A DNA stretch of 64,000 nucleotides from Corynebacterium gallinarum (GTDB taxonomy: Bacteria > Actinomycetota > Actinomycetes > Mycobacteriales > Mycobacteriaceae): assembly GCF_014837045.1 (NCBI RefSeq), contig NZ_JACSPR010000005.1, positions 108,190-172,189 on the forward strand, read 5' to 3'. The first letter of the stretch is position 1. Each line of letters opens with the position of its first letter. Positions 38,147 to 47,765 of the stretch are shown piece by piece. Position numbers and translations under genes: made by a program. The notes beneath the pieces were generated by a model. It did not search any database, was not told the origin of the DNA, and worked only from the letters and a program-made list of their open reading frames with translations.

Positions 38147-40249
38147 TTATGCGTCGAGGGTGGCGCGTGCGGCCTTCAGAACGGCCTCGGTGGTGATGCC
38201 GAACTTCTCGAACAGGGTCTGGTAGTCGGCGGAGGCACCGAAGTGCTCCAGGGACACGGCCTTACCCTTGGTGCCGAGCCAGCGGTACCACGGCATGGCG
38301 ATGGCGGCCTCGACGGAGACGCGTGCGGTGACCTCGGAGGGCAGGACGGATTCGATGTACTCGGCGTCCTGCTCCTCGAACCAGTCCATGCAGGGCACGG
38401 AGACCACGCGGGCGGCAATGCCCTCGGATTCGAGGATGCCGGCTGCCTCCACGGCGATCTGGACCTCGGAACCGGAGCCCATGAGGATGATGTCCGGGGT
38501 CTGCTTGGATCCCTCGACCAGGACGTAGGCGCCACGGCGCACACCCTCGGCGGCCTTCTCCTTGGTGCCCTCCAGCACGGGCACGTTCTGGCGGGTCAGT
38601 GCCAGTCCCTTCGGGCCCTCCTTGTATTCGAGCGCGGCACGCCATGCGGCTGCGGTCTCATTGGCGTCGGCTGGGCGCAGGATGGACAGGTTCGGGATCG
38701 CACGCAGCGCGGCGAGGGTCTCCACCGGCTGGTGGGTCGGGCCGTCCTCGCCGAGACCGATGGAATCATGGGTCCAGACGTAGTACGCGTCGGTGCCCTG
38801 GAGGGCAGCGAGGCGGACTGCCGGGCGCATGTAGTCGGAGAAGATGAGGAAGGTGCCGCCGTAGGGGCGGGTACCACCGTGGAGGGCGATGCCGTTCATG
38901 ATCGCGCCCATGGCGTGCTCACGGATACCGAAGTGGAGGTTACGGCCATACGGCTCGGCACTCCAGGTCTCCGTGGAGATGGACTCGGGGCCGAAGGACG
39001 GCTCACCCTTGATGATGGTGTTGTTGGAGCCTGCCAGGTCGGCGGAACCACCCCAGAGCTCAGGCAGGGTCTTGCCCAGCTCCTGGAGAACGGCCTCGGA
39101 GGCCTTGCGGGTGGCAATACCCTTGGCGTCAGGCTCCCAGGTGGGGAGGTTGTCGGCGAAACCCTCGGGCAGCGCGCGGGTGATCAGACGCTCGTGGAGT
39201 GCCTTGGCCTCCGGGTTGGCGGCAGCCCAGCGGTCGTACTTCTCCTGCCATGCGACCTTCTTCTCGGCGGTGCGCTCGGCGAGCTTACGGGTGTGCGCGA
39301 TGACCTCATCGTCGATGTGGAAGTGCTGCTCCGGATCGAAGTCGAGGATCTCCTTGATGGCTGCGACCTCCTCGGCGCCGAGGGCGGCACCGTGGGATGC
39401 GCCGGTGTTCATCGCGTTCGGTGCGGGATAGGCGATGACGGTGCGCAGACGGATGAAGGTCGGGCGGGTGGTGTCCTTCTTCGCCTCCTCGACGGCGGCT
39501 TCGATGGCGGCGACGTCCTCGCCACCCTCGATCTCGATGGTCTGCCAGCCGTAGGCCTTGTAACGGGCCACGACATCCTCGTTGAAGGCGATCTCGGTGT
39601 TGTCCTCGATGGAGATGCGGTTGTCATCCCAGAAGACGATGAGGTTGCCCAGCTGCTGGGTGCCGGCGAGTGAGGAGGCCTCGGAGGTGACACCCTCCTG
39701 GAGGTCACCGTCGGAGGCGATGACGAAGATGTGGTGATCGAAGGGGGACTCGCCCTCCGGTGCCTCGGGGTCGAACAGGCCACGCTCGCGGCGGGCGGCC
39801 ATCGCCATGCCCACGGCGGAGGCGAGACCCTGGCCGAGGGGGCCGGTGGTGATCTCCACACCGTTGGTGTGGCGGTACTCCGGGTGGCCCGGGGTGAGGG
39901 AGCCCCAGGTGCGCAGTGCCTTGAGGTCATCCATCTCGAGGCCGAAACCACCCAGGTAGAGCTGGATGTACTGGGTGAGGGAGGTGTGTCCACAGGAGAG
40001 GACGAAACGGTCGCGTCCGGCCCAGTTGGTGTCGGTCGGGTCGACGTTCATGACGCGCTGGTAGAGGGTGTAGGCCAGGGGGGCGAGACTCATTGCGGTG
40101 CCGGGGTGACCGGATCCGCAGTTCTCCACCGCATCCACAGCCAGGACGCGGACGGTGTCCACGGCCCTGGTGTCCACATCGGACCAATCGGAGGGGTACT
40201 TACGTTCGGTGAGCGCCTGAAGGTCAGGTGACAGCGTCAAGGTGGTCAA
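38147..40249 (-). CDS. tkt: Transketolase
   Basis: Thiamine-diphosphate enzyme moving two-carbon units between sugar phosphates. It has 700 residues. It shows GHPGTAMSLAPLAYTLY, the ThDP/metal motif ASDGDLQEGVTSEASSLAG ending in WDDNRISIED, and the C-terminal LEHFGASADYQTLFEKFG. The TTG at 40249 gives MTTLTLSPDLQ but abuts the AGGAAGGA site; a second in-frame TTG at 40240 is better spaced and may be the true start. Divergent from ctaB. Confidence 0.95.
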   Translation of the reverse strand: MTTLTLSPDLQALTERKYPSDWSDVDTRAVDTVRVLAVDAVENCGSGHPGTAMSLAPLAYTLYQRVMNVDPTDTNWAGRDRFVLSCGHTSLTQYIQLYLGGFGLEMDDLKALRTWGSLTPGHPEYRHTNGVEITTGPLGQGLASAVGMAMAARRERGLFDPEAPEGESPFDHHIFVIASDGDLQEGVTSEASSLAGTQQLGNLIVFWDDNRISIEDNTEIAFNEDVVARYKAYGWQTIEIEGGEDVAAIEAAVEEAKKDTTRPTFIRLRTVIAYPAPNAMNTGASHGAALGAEEVAAIKEILDFDPEQHFHIDDEVIAHTRKLAERTAEKKVAWQEKYDRWAAANPEAKALHERLITRALPEGFADNLPTWEPDAKGIATRKASEAVLQELGKTLPELWGGSADLAGSNNTIIKGEPSFGPESISTETWSAEPYGRNLHFGIREHAMGAIMNGIALHGGTRPYGGTFLIFSDYMRPAVRLAALQGTDAYYVWTHDSIGLGEDGPTHQPVETLAALRAIPNLSILRPADANETAAAWRAALEYKEGPKGLALTRQNVPVLEGTKEKAAEGVRRGAYVLVEGSKQTPDIILMGSGSEVQIAVEAAGILESEGIAARVVSVPCMDWFEEQDAEYIESVLPSEVTARVSVEAAIAMPWYRWLGTKGKAVSLEHFGASADYQTLFEKFGITTEAVLKAARATLDA

Positions 40250-40973
40250 TCCTTCCTGGTGTGAAACCGGGACGAAGGGGGATGGTGTTTTCGTTGGTGG
40301 ACCCTGGGGGCAGGACCCGTGTTATCCGTTAGGTTGCCCACACAACCGGACTACACGGGACCACGCGCATGACGCAGGGGGAGTGTGGGACCGGAATGTG
40401 AACATGTAACAACACTAACCATAGTGATGTCGGCACCATTTTATAACCACGTGTGCCGCAAATGACTTAAAAGTATGACCAAAGGGGGTGGTTTGGCCGT
40501 TATCTTGGGCTTTTGCCCTCCAGTCGTGATGGCTGGGCGGCGTGTGTGATCCACCGGAGTAATCCCCTCCCGTCGTTTAAGCACATCATTAACGGGTGGT
40601 CCGCAGGTCGCCGGTGCGGTGTCACTCCCTTAAGGCCCACCGTGGATATATGTCCGTTCGGGAACCATCCGGTGTGAGCCACGTCCGGGGATTACTCAAA
40701 AACAGGTGCGGGACGATACCATGGCTAGGTCTGGTTAATGCTCGCCCTGCTATATGTATGGGCGACGATCTGTCAGGCATCAAGCACCGTGCATGCCGAG
40801 AATATGGACCTTACGGGGGCCGCAGAAATAATCCGGTACCCCCGGGAACTTTCCGGGGACAGCATCCGACTACTGTGCCGTGTGCCTCTGGTCTGGCCGG
40901 TCGCACGCATCAGCAGCACGCAGATCAGTGCACAAATGATTTTCCAATAGCAACGTTGTGGAGGAATAAACCC
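40250..40973. promoter_or_regulatory. Long divergent tkt/ctaB intergenic region
   Basis: About 720 bases with no convincing gene. A candidate tkt -10 on the minus strand is TATGGT within 40419-40426. Part of the rightward half has an open frame joined to ctaB, but its composition is non-coding and it has no protein similarity that I recognise. TGTGAACATGTAACA near 40397 resembles half of a GlxR site. The ctaB ribosome site GAGGAA lies at 40961-40966. The length suggests several promoters or a long ctaB leader. Confidence 0.4.
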
Positions 40974-41906
40974 TTGGAGACGATCAAGGCCTATATTGCG
41001 CTTACGAAGCCCAGGGTCATCGAACTCCTCCTTGTTGCCACCATCCCCGCCATGCTCCAGGCCGAGCGCGGGGAGCACAATATCATCCTCATCCTGCTGA
41101 CCGTCATCGGTGGCTGGATGGGAGCAGCGGCGGCCAACACCTTCAACATGGTGGCCGACTCGGATATCGATCAGCGCATGGGGCGCACCCGCGCCCGCCC
41201 GCTGGTCAAGCACACGGTGAGCAACCGGGATGCCTCAATCTTCGCCTGGGTTCTCACGGTGGCCAGTTTCCTGTGGCTCTGGCTGCTGTGTAACTCGCTG
41301 ACCGCGGCGGTGTTCGTCATGATCACCATCGCCTTCTACATCTTCGTCTACACGAAGTGGTTGAAGCGACGCACCCACATGAACATCGTGTGGGGTGGAG
41401 CCGCCGGCTGTATGCCGGTTGCGGTCGGCTGGGCCGTGATTGTCGATCAGTTCCCCGAGGGGCAGCCACAGCAGTGGTGGCAGGCCATCGTCCTGTTCCT
41501 CATCATCTTCTTCTGGACCCCACCGCACACCTGGGCCCTGGCCATGAAGTACCGCGAGGACTACAAGGCCGCCGGCGTGCCCATGCTGCCGGTGGTGCGC
41601 ACCCCGGTCCAGGTCACCCGCCAGATCGTGTGGTACTCCGTGGCCACCGTGCTGGTCACCTTCCTGCTCATCCCGGCCGCGGGCTGGATCTACGCCGCAG
41701 CCGCCGTACTGGCCGGTGTGGCCTTCCTCTGGATGGCGATCCGACTGCACCTGGGCATCAAGAACGGCGCCGAGGTCAAGCCGCTGAAGCTGTTCATCCT
41801 CTCCAACAACTACCTCGCGGTGCTGTTCCTGGCACTGTCGGTCGATGCCGTGCTTGGCATCCAGACCATCGGTGAGATGATGGGCTGGAACACCACGTTC
41901 TTCTGA
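40974..41906 (+). CDS. ctaB: Protoheme IX farnesyltransferase (heme O synthase)
   Basis: Adds a farnesyl group to heme b, giving heme O for the cytochrome aa3 oxidase. It has 310 residues from TTG 40974 ([19 protein letters not shown]), with GAGGAA 8 bases ahead. A UbiA-type polytopic membrane protein with about nine segments; prenyl-phosphate motif [19 protein letters not shown] and a second loop [13 protein letters not shown]. Works with CtaA, encoded nearby on the other strand. Confidence 0.94.
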   Translation: METIKAYIALTKPRVIELLLVATIPAMLQAERGEHNIILILLTVIGGWMGAAAANTFNMVADSDIDQRMGRTRARPLVKHTVSNRDASIFAWVLTVASFLWLWLLCNSLTAAVFVMITIAFYIFVYTKWLKRRTHMNIVWGGAAGCMPVAVGWAVIVDQFPEGQPQQWWQAIVLFLIIFFWTPPHTWALAMKYREDYKAAGVPMLPVVRTPVQVTRQIVWYSVATVLVTFLLIPAAGWIYAAAAVLAGVAFLWMAIRLHLGIKNGAEVKPLKLFILSNNYLAVLFLALSVDAVLGIQTIGEMMGWNTTFF

Positions 41907-41922
41907 TTCCGGGAGCACGGCG

Positions 41923-41957
41923 AAGGGGGCTGGAACCACATGGTTCCAGCCCCCTTT
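41923..41957. terminator. Bidirectional terminator between ctaB and qor
   Basis: AAGGGGGCTGGAACCA and TGGTTCCAGCCCCCTT form a 16-bp perfect stem with a 2-base centre, flanked by A on the left and T on the right. It serves both convergent genes. Confidence 0.92.
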
Positions 41958-41969
41958 CTCATGCGGTTA

Positions 41970-42938
41970 TCAGTCCTGGGCGACGCGCAGGACGATGGAG
42001 CCGGTGGTCGCGCGGTTCTGCAGATCGGAGTGGGCGGTGGCGGCGTCGTCAAGCTCATAGATGCCGGTGACGCGCACCCGCAGGGTGCCGTCGACGATGG
42101 CCTGGGTGACGGCCTGCGCGCGCATGGCGAATTCACCCTCCTCGGCGATCCAGGCACCCAGGGTCGGGCGGGTGAGGAAGATGGAACCGTGGGTGTTGAG
42201 TAGCTGCGGGTCGAAGGGTTCCACAGCACCCGAGGCCGCGCCGAACAGACAGACCATGCCGCGCGGGCGGACCGCCTCCAGTGATTCGCTGAAGGTGGCC
42301 TTGCCCACGCCGTCGTACACCACGTCCACGCCGATGCCACCGTTGTGGCGGCGCACCTGCTCGGCGAGGTTGTCGGAGTAGCGGAACACCTCCGTGGCAC
42401 CGGCATCCAGCGACAGCTCGGCCTTCTCATCGGTGGAGACGACGCTGTACACGCGGGCGCCCGCGGCCACCGCCATCTGGGTCAGCATCAGGCCCACACC
42501 ACCGGCACCGGCGGTGATCAGGCAGGAATCCCCGGGCCCCAGCTGCGAGACACCGTGGGTGAGGTAGTGGGCGGTCATGCCCTGCAGGAGCATCGAGGCG
42601 GCGACCTCGGGTGCCACACCCTCCGGGATCGCGACGAGGCGTTCACGGGACACGCAGACCTGCTCGGCGTATGAGCCCAGACCGTCGTACCAGGCCACCT
42701 TGGTGCCGGGTGCGATGAGTCCCTGCGGGTCATGCAGCACCTCGCCGGCCCCCTCATTGCCGGGGATGAACGGCAGGCGCGAGTGGTACATGCCCTCGCG
42801 GTAGTAGGTGTCAATATAGTTGACGCCCGCCATGGTCACCTTGACCAGGATCTGGTCATCGGTGGGCACGGGGGCATCAACATCAGTGTATTCGAGGACC
42901 TCTGGTCCACCTGTGCGGGAAACTTGGATTGCCTTCAT
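41970..42938 (-). CDS. qor: Quinone oxidoreductase (NADPH, zinc-free MDR family)
   Basis: 322 residues starting MKAIQVSRTGGPEVLEY. A GroES-like N-terminal domain is followed by the Rossmann domain with SCLITAGAGGVGLMLTQMA, the family NADPH site. It lacks the cysteine and histidine ligands of zinc alcohol dehydrogenases. ATG at 42938 is chosen by family start; an upstream extension of 16 codons is unlikely. A TAATGT hexamer 7 bases ahead suggests a leaderless transcript. It lies between ctaB and ctaA, but a role in heme synthesis is not shown. Confidence 0.88.
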   Translation of the reverse strand: MKAIQVSRTGGPEVLEYTDVDAPVPTDDQILVKVTMAGVNYIDTYYREGMYHSRLPFIPGNEGAGEVLHDPQGLIAPGTKVAWYDGLGSYAEQVCVSRERLVAIPEGVAPEVAASMLLQGMTAHYLTHGVSQLGPGDSCLITAGAGGVGLMLTQMAVAAGARVYSVVSTDEKAELSLDAGATEVFRYSDNLAEQVRRHNGGIGVDVVYDGVGKATFSESLEAVRPRGMVCLFGAASGAVEPFDPQLLNTHGSIFLTRPTLGAWIAEEGEFAMRAQAVTQAIVDGTLRVRVTGIYELDDAATAHSDLQNRATTGSIVLRVAQD

Positions 42939-43029
42939 ATATCCCACATTAACCACAGGTCGCGCAGGGGGGTGGGAAAACAGCAAGCTTCAGGAAGCTT
43001 TACGACGCCCGACCATCGCCCGTGGCGCT

Positions 43030-44043
43030 CTACGTGGCGGTGATCACGGCGCGCTTGGCGTCACCCTCGGGGGAACCGGTCACCACGGCCTCGCCGCCGT
43101 CGCGTACCCGGCCCTGGGCCCAGAACAGCGAGGTGAAGGCCACCACGACCGAGGACATGGCGATGTGGATCGGCACGGTCCAGCGGGGAACGCCCATGCG
43201 GTACTGCAGGATGCCGATACCACCCTGGATGAGGATGAACAGCACCAGCATGATGCTCAGTCGCTGGACATTCCGCGGTGCCTTCTTCAGGAAGACACCG
43301 GCCACCACGATCAGCGTGAAGAAGAGGTAGACGTACATGGAGTAGCCGTGGATGTGCGCCATGAGATCGATGTCCACATTGAGTCGGTCGTCCATGCTGA
43401 TGCTGGCATCACCGGAGTGGGGGCCCGCGCCGGTGGTCATGGTGCCGGTGACCAGGACGACGGTCAGCGCGAGGGCTCCCACTGCCGCGACAGTGCGGAT
43501 CCAGGACGGGAACTTCATGACAGGCTGCCCGTCGTCGGGCTCACCGATGCGGGTGTAGAGGATCGCTGCCAGCCAGACCAGGAGCATGGATGGCAGGAAG
43601 TGCAGGGCCACGGCGTACCAGTGCAGATCCACCAGCACCGAGATGCCGCCGATGACCGCCTGGACGATGATGCCGATGCCCTGGATGAAGGCGTGAACCT
43701 TGATTTCCCGGCGACGCTTGGCGGCCACCACGGCGAGGAAGACAGCCAGGGCGGCGGCGACGAGCACGAAGGTGAGCATGCGGTTGCCGAACTCCACGGC
43801 CTGGTGGATCCACGGGGCCGCGCCGGCGACGGGGACGAGGGATCCCTCGTGGCACAGCGGCCAGGTGTCACAACCCAGGCCGGAGCCGGTGACACGCACG
43901 ATGGAGCCGGTGACGGTGATGCCCCCCTGGAAGATCAGCAGGAGCAGCGCGAGGATCCGCTGCACCCGGATGGTTGGAGCCCACCTCGGCAGGGGCTTCA
44001 TCTTCTCAACTGGTTGTTGCGTGGGGGCAATCGAAGTAGACAC
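43030..44043 (-). CDS. ctaA: Heme A synthase
   Basis: Oxidises the C8 methyl group of heme O to give heme A. It has 337 residues from GTG 44043 (VSTSIAPTQQPVEKMKPLP). Eight membrane segments; conserved heme/His region VRVTGSGLGCDTWPLCHEG and IHQAVEFGNR in the first half, and MAHIHGYSMYVY in the second. A TATCAT hexamer 7 bases ahead predicts a leaderless mRNA. A longer open frame runs upstream through the ABC permease gene but is out of frame noise. Confidence 0.93.
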   Translation of the reverse strand: MSTSIAPTQQPVEKMKPLPRWAPTIRVQRILALLLLIFQGGITVTGSIVRVTGSGLGCDTWPLCHEGSLVPVAGAAPWIHQAVEFGNRMLTFVLVAAALAVFLAVVAAKRRREIKVHAFIQGIGIIVQAVIGGISVLVDLHWYAVALHFLPSMLLVWLAAILYTRIGEPDDGQPVMKFPSWIRTVAAVGALALTVVLVTGTMTTGAGPHSGDASISMDDRLNVDIDLMAHIHGYSMYVYLFFTLIVVAGVFLKKAPRNVQRLSIMLVLFILIQGGIGILQYRMGVPRWTVPIHIAMSSVVVAFTSLFWAQGRVRDGGEAVVTGSPEGDAKRAVITAT

Positions 44044-44086
44044 AGAGCCTATGATAACCCGGGCGGGTGTCAGAGCCAGAATCGTG

Positions 44087-44133
44087 AAGTTCCCTGTATA
44101 CGTGGCATATGACACGCCTGATACAGGGAACTT
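44087..44133. terminator. Terminator-like inverted repeat between ABC permease and ctaA
   Basis: AAGTTCCCTGTAT (44087-44099) and ATACAGGGAACTT (44121-44133) are perfect 13-bp arms, with an inner CGTG/CACG pairing. It lies between the permease stop and the ctaA start. The T-run is on the + side, but the hairpin can still end the leftward mptB-ABC transcript. Confidence 0.7.
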
Positions 44134-44174
44134 TTCCGCCCCCGTGAACGACCGGGTCCAGATGCGGGATATGT

Positions 44175-44963
44175 CTACCGGCCGGCGGTGAAGCTGAACC
44201 ACCTGTTGGCCGCGAATCCGGCGATCGCCAGCCAGACCAGCAGGATGCCCAGCTGCAGCCACGGGAGATCCCCGGCGAAGGCATTGGAGATCCCCTGCGC
44301 CAGGGCGACGGACGGGATGATCGACAGCGCCCCGTCCGCGTTGACCTCGGGGGAGAAGGCCGCCCAGGCTGCAATGCCGGTGAGTACCACCCAGATGAGA
44401 TTGGCCAGGGCGAGCACGAGCTCGGACGACAGGGTGCCACCCATGAGCAGACCCAGGGCCGTGAAGGCCGCCACACCGATCAGGAGGGTGAGGATGCCCA
44501 GCAGGGCACCGGCGACCGAGGTGCTCCACCCGAGCAGGAGTGCGGTACCGCCCAGGATGACGATCTGGACAACCGTGACGGCGAGCACCGCGATGACCTT
44601 GCCGAAGACAATGGTCCAGGCCGGCACGCCACTGGCACCGGTGCGTTTGAGTGCGCCATAACGTCGGTCGAAGGCCAGCGAGATGGCCTGGCCGGTGAAA
44701 CCCGAGCTCATCGATGCCACCGCCATGATGAAGGGGAAGGTGACGGCAAGGGAGCGGTCACCGTCACCCGGGACCAGATCGAAGCGGGCGAGGGCGATCA
44801 GCCCGACCAGCGGGATGAAGAGGTTGAGCAGCTGCTGTTCGCCGTGTCGGAGAAACAGCAGGGATTCAACCCTGCCCTGTGCGAGCAGCATGCGCACCGG
44901 TGATGCCCTTTTGGGGGCTGGCGCGAAGGTGCCCGCGGGGAAACGGGACTCGTTGGTGATCAT
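44175..44963 (-). CDS. ABC-2 type transporter permease
   Basis: 262 residues with about six membrane segments, including LNLFIPLVGLIALARF, VIAVLAVTVVQIVILGGTALLLG and LLGILTLLIGVAAFTALGLLMGG. The layout is typical of DrrB/ABC-2 exporter permeases. It begins 9 bases after the stop of its ATPase partner. The substrate is unknown; drugs, lipids or wall precursors are possible. Its place beside mptB, a lipoglycan mannosyltransferase, makes an envelope substrate worth considering (inference). Confidence 0.85.
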   Translation of the reverse strand: MITNESRFPAGTFAPAPKRASPVRMLLAQGRVESLLFLRHGEQQLLNLFIPLVGLIALARFDLVPGDGDRSLAVTFPFIMAVASMSSGFTGQAISLAFDRRYGALKRTGASGVPAWTIVFGKVIAVLAVTVVQIVILGGTALLLGWSTSVAGALLGILTLLIGVAAFTALGLLMGGTLSSELVLALANLIWVVLTGIAAWAAFSPEVNADGALSIIPSVALAQGISNAFAGDLPWLQLGILLVWLAIAGFAANRWFSFTAGR

Positions 44964-44972
44964 GGTCCTCGG

Positions 44973-46004
44973 TCAGCTCCTCAACTCTTTGCCGGTGATG
45001 TCGAGGAAGACATCCTCGAGCGACCGGTGGTTTGTGCTCAGATTCCGGATCAGCACATCCTGTTCCGCCACCGCCTCGGTGATCAGCGCGATCACCCCGG
45101 GGGTGGGGTCGGTTTTCAGGGTGTAGGCCAGCGGCCGGCTCGCGCGCACGGAGACGTTCTCCAGTCCCCGGGCATGGAGCTTGTCGACGAGTTCCCCCGC
45201 ATCCAGTGCGGAGGTGGTCTCCAGTGACACGGTTCCCCCCAGCTCCTTACCCTGCTTGGTGAGCTGCTCGGGGGTTCCCCTGGCCACGATCCGGCCCTGG
45301 TCAATGATGATGACGTCATCGGCCAGCGCCTCGGCCTCGTCCATGAGGTGGGTGGTCAGCACCACGGTCACACCGTCCCGGCGGAGATCATTGATGAGTT
45401 CCCAGACCATGTTGCGGGACTGGGCATCCATGCCCGCGGTCGGTTCATCGAGGAAGATGATCTCCGGCCGGCCGATCAGGGCGAGCGCCAGGGACAGGCG
45501 CTGCTGCTGCCCACCGGACAGACGCCGGTAGGTGGTCCGACGTGCCCCGGTGAGTCCGACGACGTCGAGCAGCCACTCCGGATCATGGGGGTTGTCGTTG
45601 TAGGAGGCGGCGAGGTTGAGCATCTCACCGACCCGGATGCCACTGTAGGAACCCCCGCCCTGCAGCATGATGCCGATCCTGCGACGCACCTGGTCCGGAT
45701 GGGTGGTGGGATTGACCCCCAGCACGCTGATCCGCCCGGAGGTGGGGCGGGTGAACCCCTCACACATCTCGATAGTGGTGGTTTTGCCGGCGCCGTTGGG
45801 TCCCAGCAGTGCCAGGACGGTGCCGCGGTCCACGGTGAAGGACAGGCCGTCGACGGCGGTGTTGTCTCCGTAACGCTTCACCACATCATCGACAACGATG
45901 GCGGCTTTGATGTCACTGGTGTCACTGGTGTCACGGGGAACGGGGGATGGGGAATACGCAGCCGTGTCAGCTAGGGCGCGGTGAGCAGGAAACTTAGATG
46001 TCAC
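44973..46004 (-). CDS. ABC transporter ATP-binding protein (DrrA-like)
   Basis: 343 residues. After a ~32-residue polar N-terminus, the ATPase domain has LLGPNGAGKTTTIEM (Walker A), LSGGQQQRLSLALAL (signature) and IIFLDEPTAGMD (Walker B), followed by a C-terminal regulatory stretch of the DrrA type. GTG 46004 is preceded by TACACT 8 bases upstream, a leaderless-type promoter inside the mptB end. It pairs with the permease next to it. Confidence 0.9.
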   Translation of the reverse strand: MTSKFPAHRALADTAAYSPSPVPRDTSDTSDIKAAIVVDDVVKRYGDNTAVDGLSFTVDRGTVLALLGPNGAGKTTTIEMCEGFTRPTSGRISVLGVNPTTHPDQVRRRIGIMLQGGGSYSGIRVGEMLNLAASYNDNPHDPEWLLDVVGLTGARRTTYRRLSGGQQQRLSLALALIGRPEIIFLDEPTAGMDAQSRNMVWELINDLRRDGVTVVLTTHLMDEAEALADDVIIIDQGRIVARGTPEQLTKQGKELGGTVSLETTSALDAGELVDKLHARGLENVSVRASRPLAYTLKTDPTPGVIALITEAVAEQDVLIRNLSTNHRSLEDVFLDITGKELRS

Positions 46005-46010
46005 GGTAGA

Positions 46011-47765
46011 TCAGTGTAAACCAAAGGTTGTAGACCACCTATGTCGGCTCAGCACCCACCACCCGAGGGCGACGGTGATGAGGAAGCCGATGAGTGCACC
46101 GGCATAGATGGTGAAGATCGTGTTGGGTGGGAGCGCCAGACCCCGGGGCAGAACGAAGAAACTGAATGCTGTGGAGTAGGCCACCACACCGATCTGGAAG
46201 AACAGGCGGTTGGCCCAGGGCGCCAGGGGGACAATGGCCCACAGCATGTACCAGGGGTGGACCACGGGGAAGAGGAGAACCAGGACGAAGGTGGAGACAC
46301 CCAGGGCGCCGACCGGGTGGATGTGTCCCCGGTAGGTGGCGAACAGCATGCGCACCATGAAACCCCCGGCGACGACGATGCCTGCGGCACGGGTGATGAT
46401 CAGTATCGCCGCCGTGTGATCACCCAGATCCAGGTACATGCCGAGGAAACCCGCGATGACCCCGATATCCGTGGTCATGGACATCCAGCTGCGAATGGAG
46501 GCCGCCCCGCCCTGGCCGGTGATCCACCCCAACCCGATGCCCGTGATCCAGGTGGCCAGCGCCACGCTCGCGACTAGGAGGGCCACCTGGATCAGGGCGG
46601 CGAACCCGACCGAGGTGACATGACTCCGCCCCCGGGCGTGGAGCTCACGTGCGATCGCCATGCCGATGAAGCCCAGGGCGATGAAACCGGTCACCTTGAC
46701 CATGCCCGAGCACGATATGAGGACCCCGCTGGCGATGAGGTGGAGGGTGGCCGGGCCGAAGAGGCCGGTGCGGATGCGGTCCGTGCCCCGCAGGCCCATC
46801 TCCACCCCCACCAGCATGAGACCGAGGAGGATCGACTCGTTGTGGATACCGCCGATGAGGTGGAGGAGGAGCAGGGGGTTGAGGATGCCGAGCCAGAAGG
46901 CAACGGACTCCGGAACCCGGCACCGGCGCGCCAACATGGTCACGGCCCATCCGGCTGCGAGCACCCCGAGCAGGGAGACGATCCGGTGGCCGAACACCCC
47001 GGCCACGATGCTGTCACCGGTGATCACGCTGATCGCGGCAGCCACCCCCAACGCCACCGGCCCGTAGGGCGACGGGGACTGCGCCCAGATGAAGGGAACG
47101 GACCGCGCCAGGTGATTATCCGGGCCGAGCAGGTCGAGGGGGCCCGCGGAATAGGGATCCATCCCCTGCGCCACGATCGACCCCTGGGCCAGATAGGAAT
47201 AGATGTCCTGGGTGAACAGTGGTGCGGTGAGCATGATCGGGGCGACCCAGGCGATGAAGGTGCGCCGCAGCATGGAGATGCTCACGCGCGCCGGGAGGGA
47301 GTCATGCCGGCGGATCGACACCCCGGTGAACGGCGCCATGAGCACCCACGCCAGGACGAGCAGACCCACGCCGATGAGCACCACCATGGAGGAGGTCTGG
47401 AGCATCCGGGCCATGAAGTTGCCGCCGGGGAAACCGGCATAGGGGTTGTTGATCACCGGGAGCGCGCCGGCACCGAGGGCCCCGAAGGCGATCATGAGGG
47501 TGCCCATGGTGCCGATGAGCCGCAGCAGGGTGAAACGACCCAGCTCTGAACCGGTGAGCGGTGAGGCGGGGCGATGGGGGGCCGACGGGGCGTCGACAAG
47601 CACCGTTGGGGAGTCCCCGACGTGCAGCGTGGCCGACCTGGACCCGGCGCGCCCCAGGCGGGGTAATTCCCGGAACACGTACCGGAGGGGACGTGGAACC
47701 CGGTTCAGCCAGTTGCGCTGCAGCCCGGAGTCCGTATCAATGGTGTGTTTCTCGCCCTCTGTCAC
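46011..47765 (-). CDS. mptB: MptB-type alpha-(1,6)-mannopyranosyltransferase
   Basis: A polytopic membrane glycosyltransferase (about 13 segments) using polyprenyl-phosphomannose; MptB in C. glutamicum begins the mannan core of lipomannan and lipoarabinomannan. It has 584 residues from GTG 47765 (VTEGEKHTIDTDSG). The first extracytoplasmic loop has LAQGSIVAQGMDPYSAGPL with acidic residues as in the GT-C fold. The start is chosen because TAGACT lies 7 bases ahead; a 33-codon upstream extension is less likely. Position beside sufR matches C. glutamicum. Confidence 0.85.
   Translation of the reverse strand: MTEGEKHTIDTDSGLQRNWLNRVPRPLRYVFRELPRLGRAGSRSATLHVGDSPTVLVDAPSAPHRPASPLTGSELGRFTLLRLIGTMGTLMIAFGALGAGALPVINNPYAGFPGGNFMARMLQTSSMVVLIGVGLLVLAWVLMAPFTGVSIRRHDSLPARVSISMLRRTFIAWVAPIMLTAPLFTQDIYSYLAQGSIVAQGMDPYSAGPLDLLGPDNHLARSVPFIWAQSPSPYGPVALGVAAAISVITGDSIVAGVFGHRIVSLLGVLAAGWAVTMLARRCRVPESVAFWLGILNPLLLLHLIGGIHNESILLGLMLVGVEMGLRGTDRIRTGLFGPATLHLIASGVLISCSGMVKVTGFIALGFIGMAIARELHARGRSHVTSVGFAALIQVALLVASVALATWITGIGLGWITGQGGAASIRSWMSMTTDIGVIAGFLGMYLDLGDHTAAILIITRAAGIVVAGGFMVRMLFATYRGHIHPVGALGVSTFVLVLLFPVVHPWYMLWAIVPLAPWANRLFFQIGVVAYSTAFSFFVLPRGLALPPNTIFTIYAGALIGFLITVALGWWVLSRHRWSTTFGLH

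Noticed and set aside
40596..40973. N-terminal extension of ctaB
   Set aside because: The open frame continues upstream, but it lacks membrane segments or similarity, and TTG 40974 has an ideal ribosome site and the family start.
43020..44112. Plus-strand open frame covering qor/ctaA
   Set aside because: Antisense to ctaA, which has clear membrane segments and heme motifs; the plus translation is His/Gly/Asp-rich noise.
44044..44529. N-terminal extension of ctaA into the ABC permease gene
   Set aside because: The permease frame is the real one there, and the ctaA family starts near 44043.
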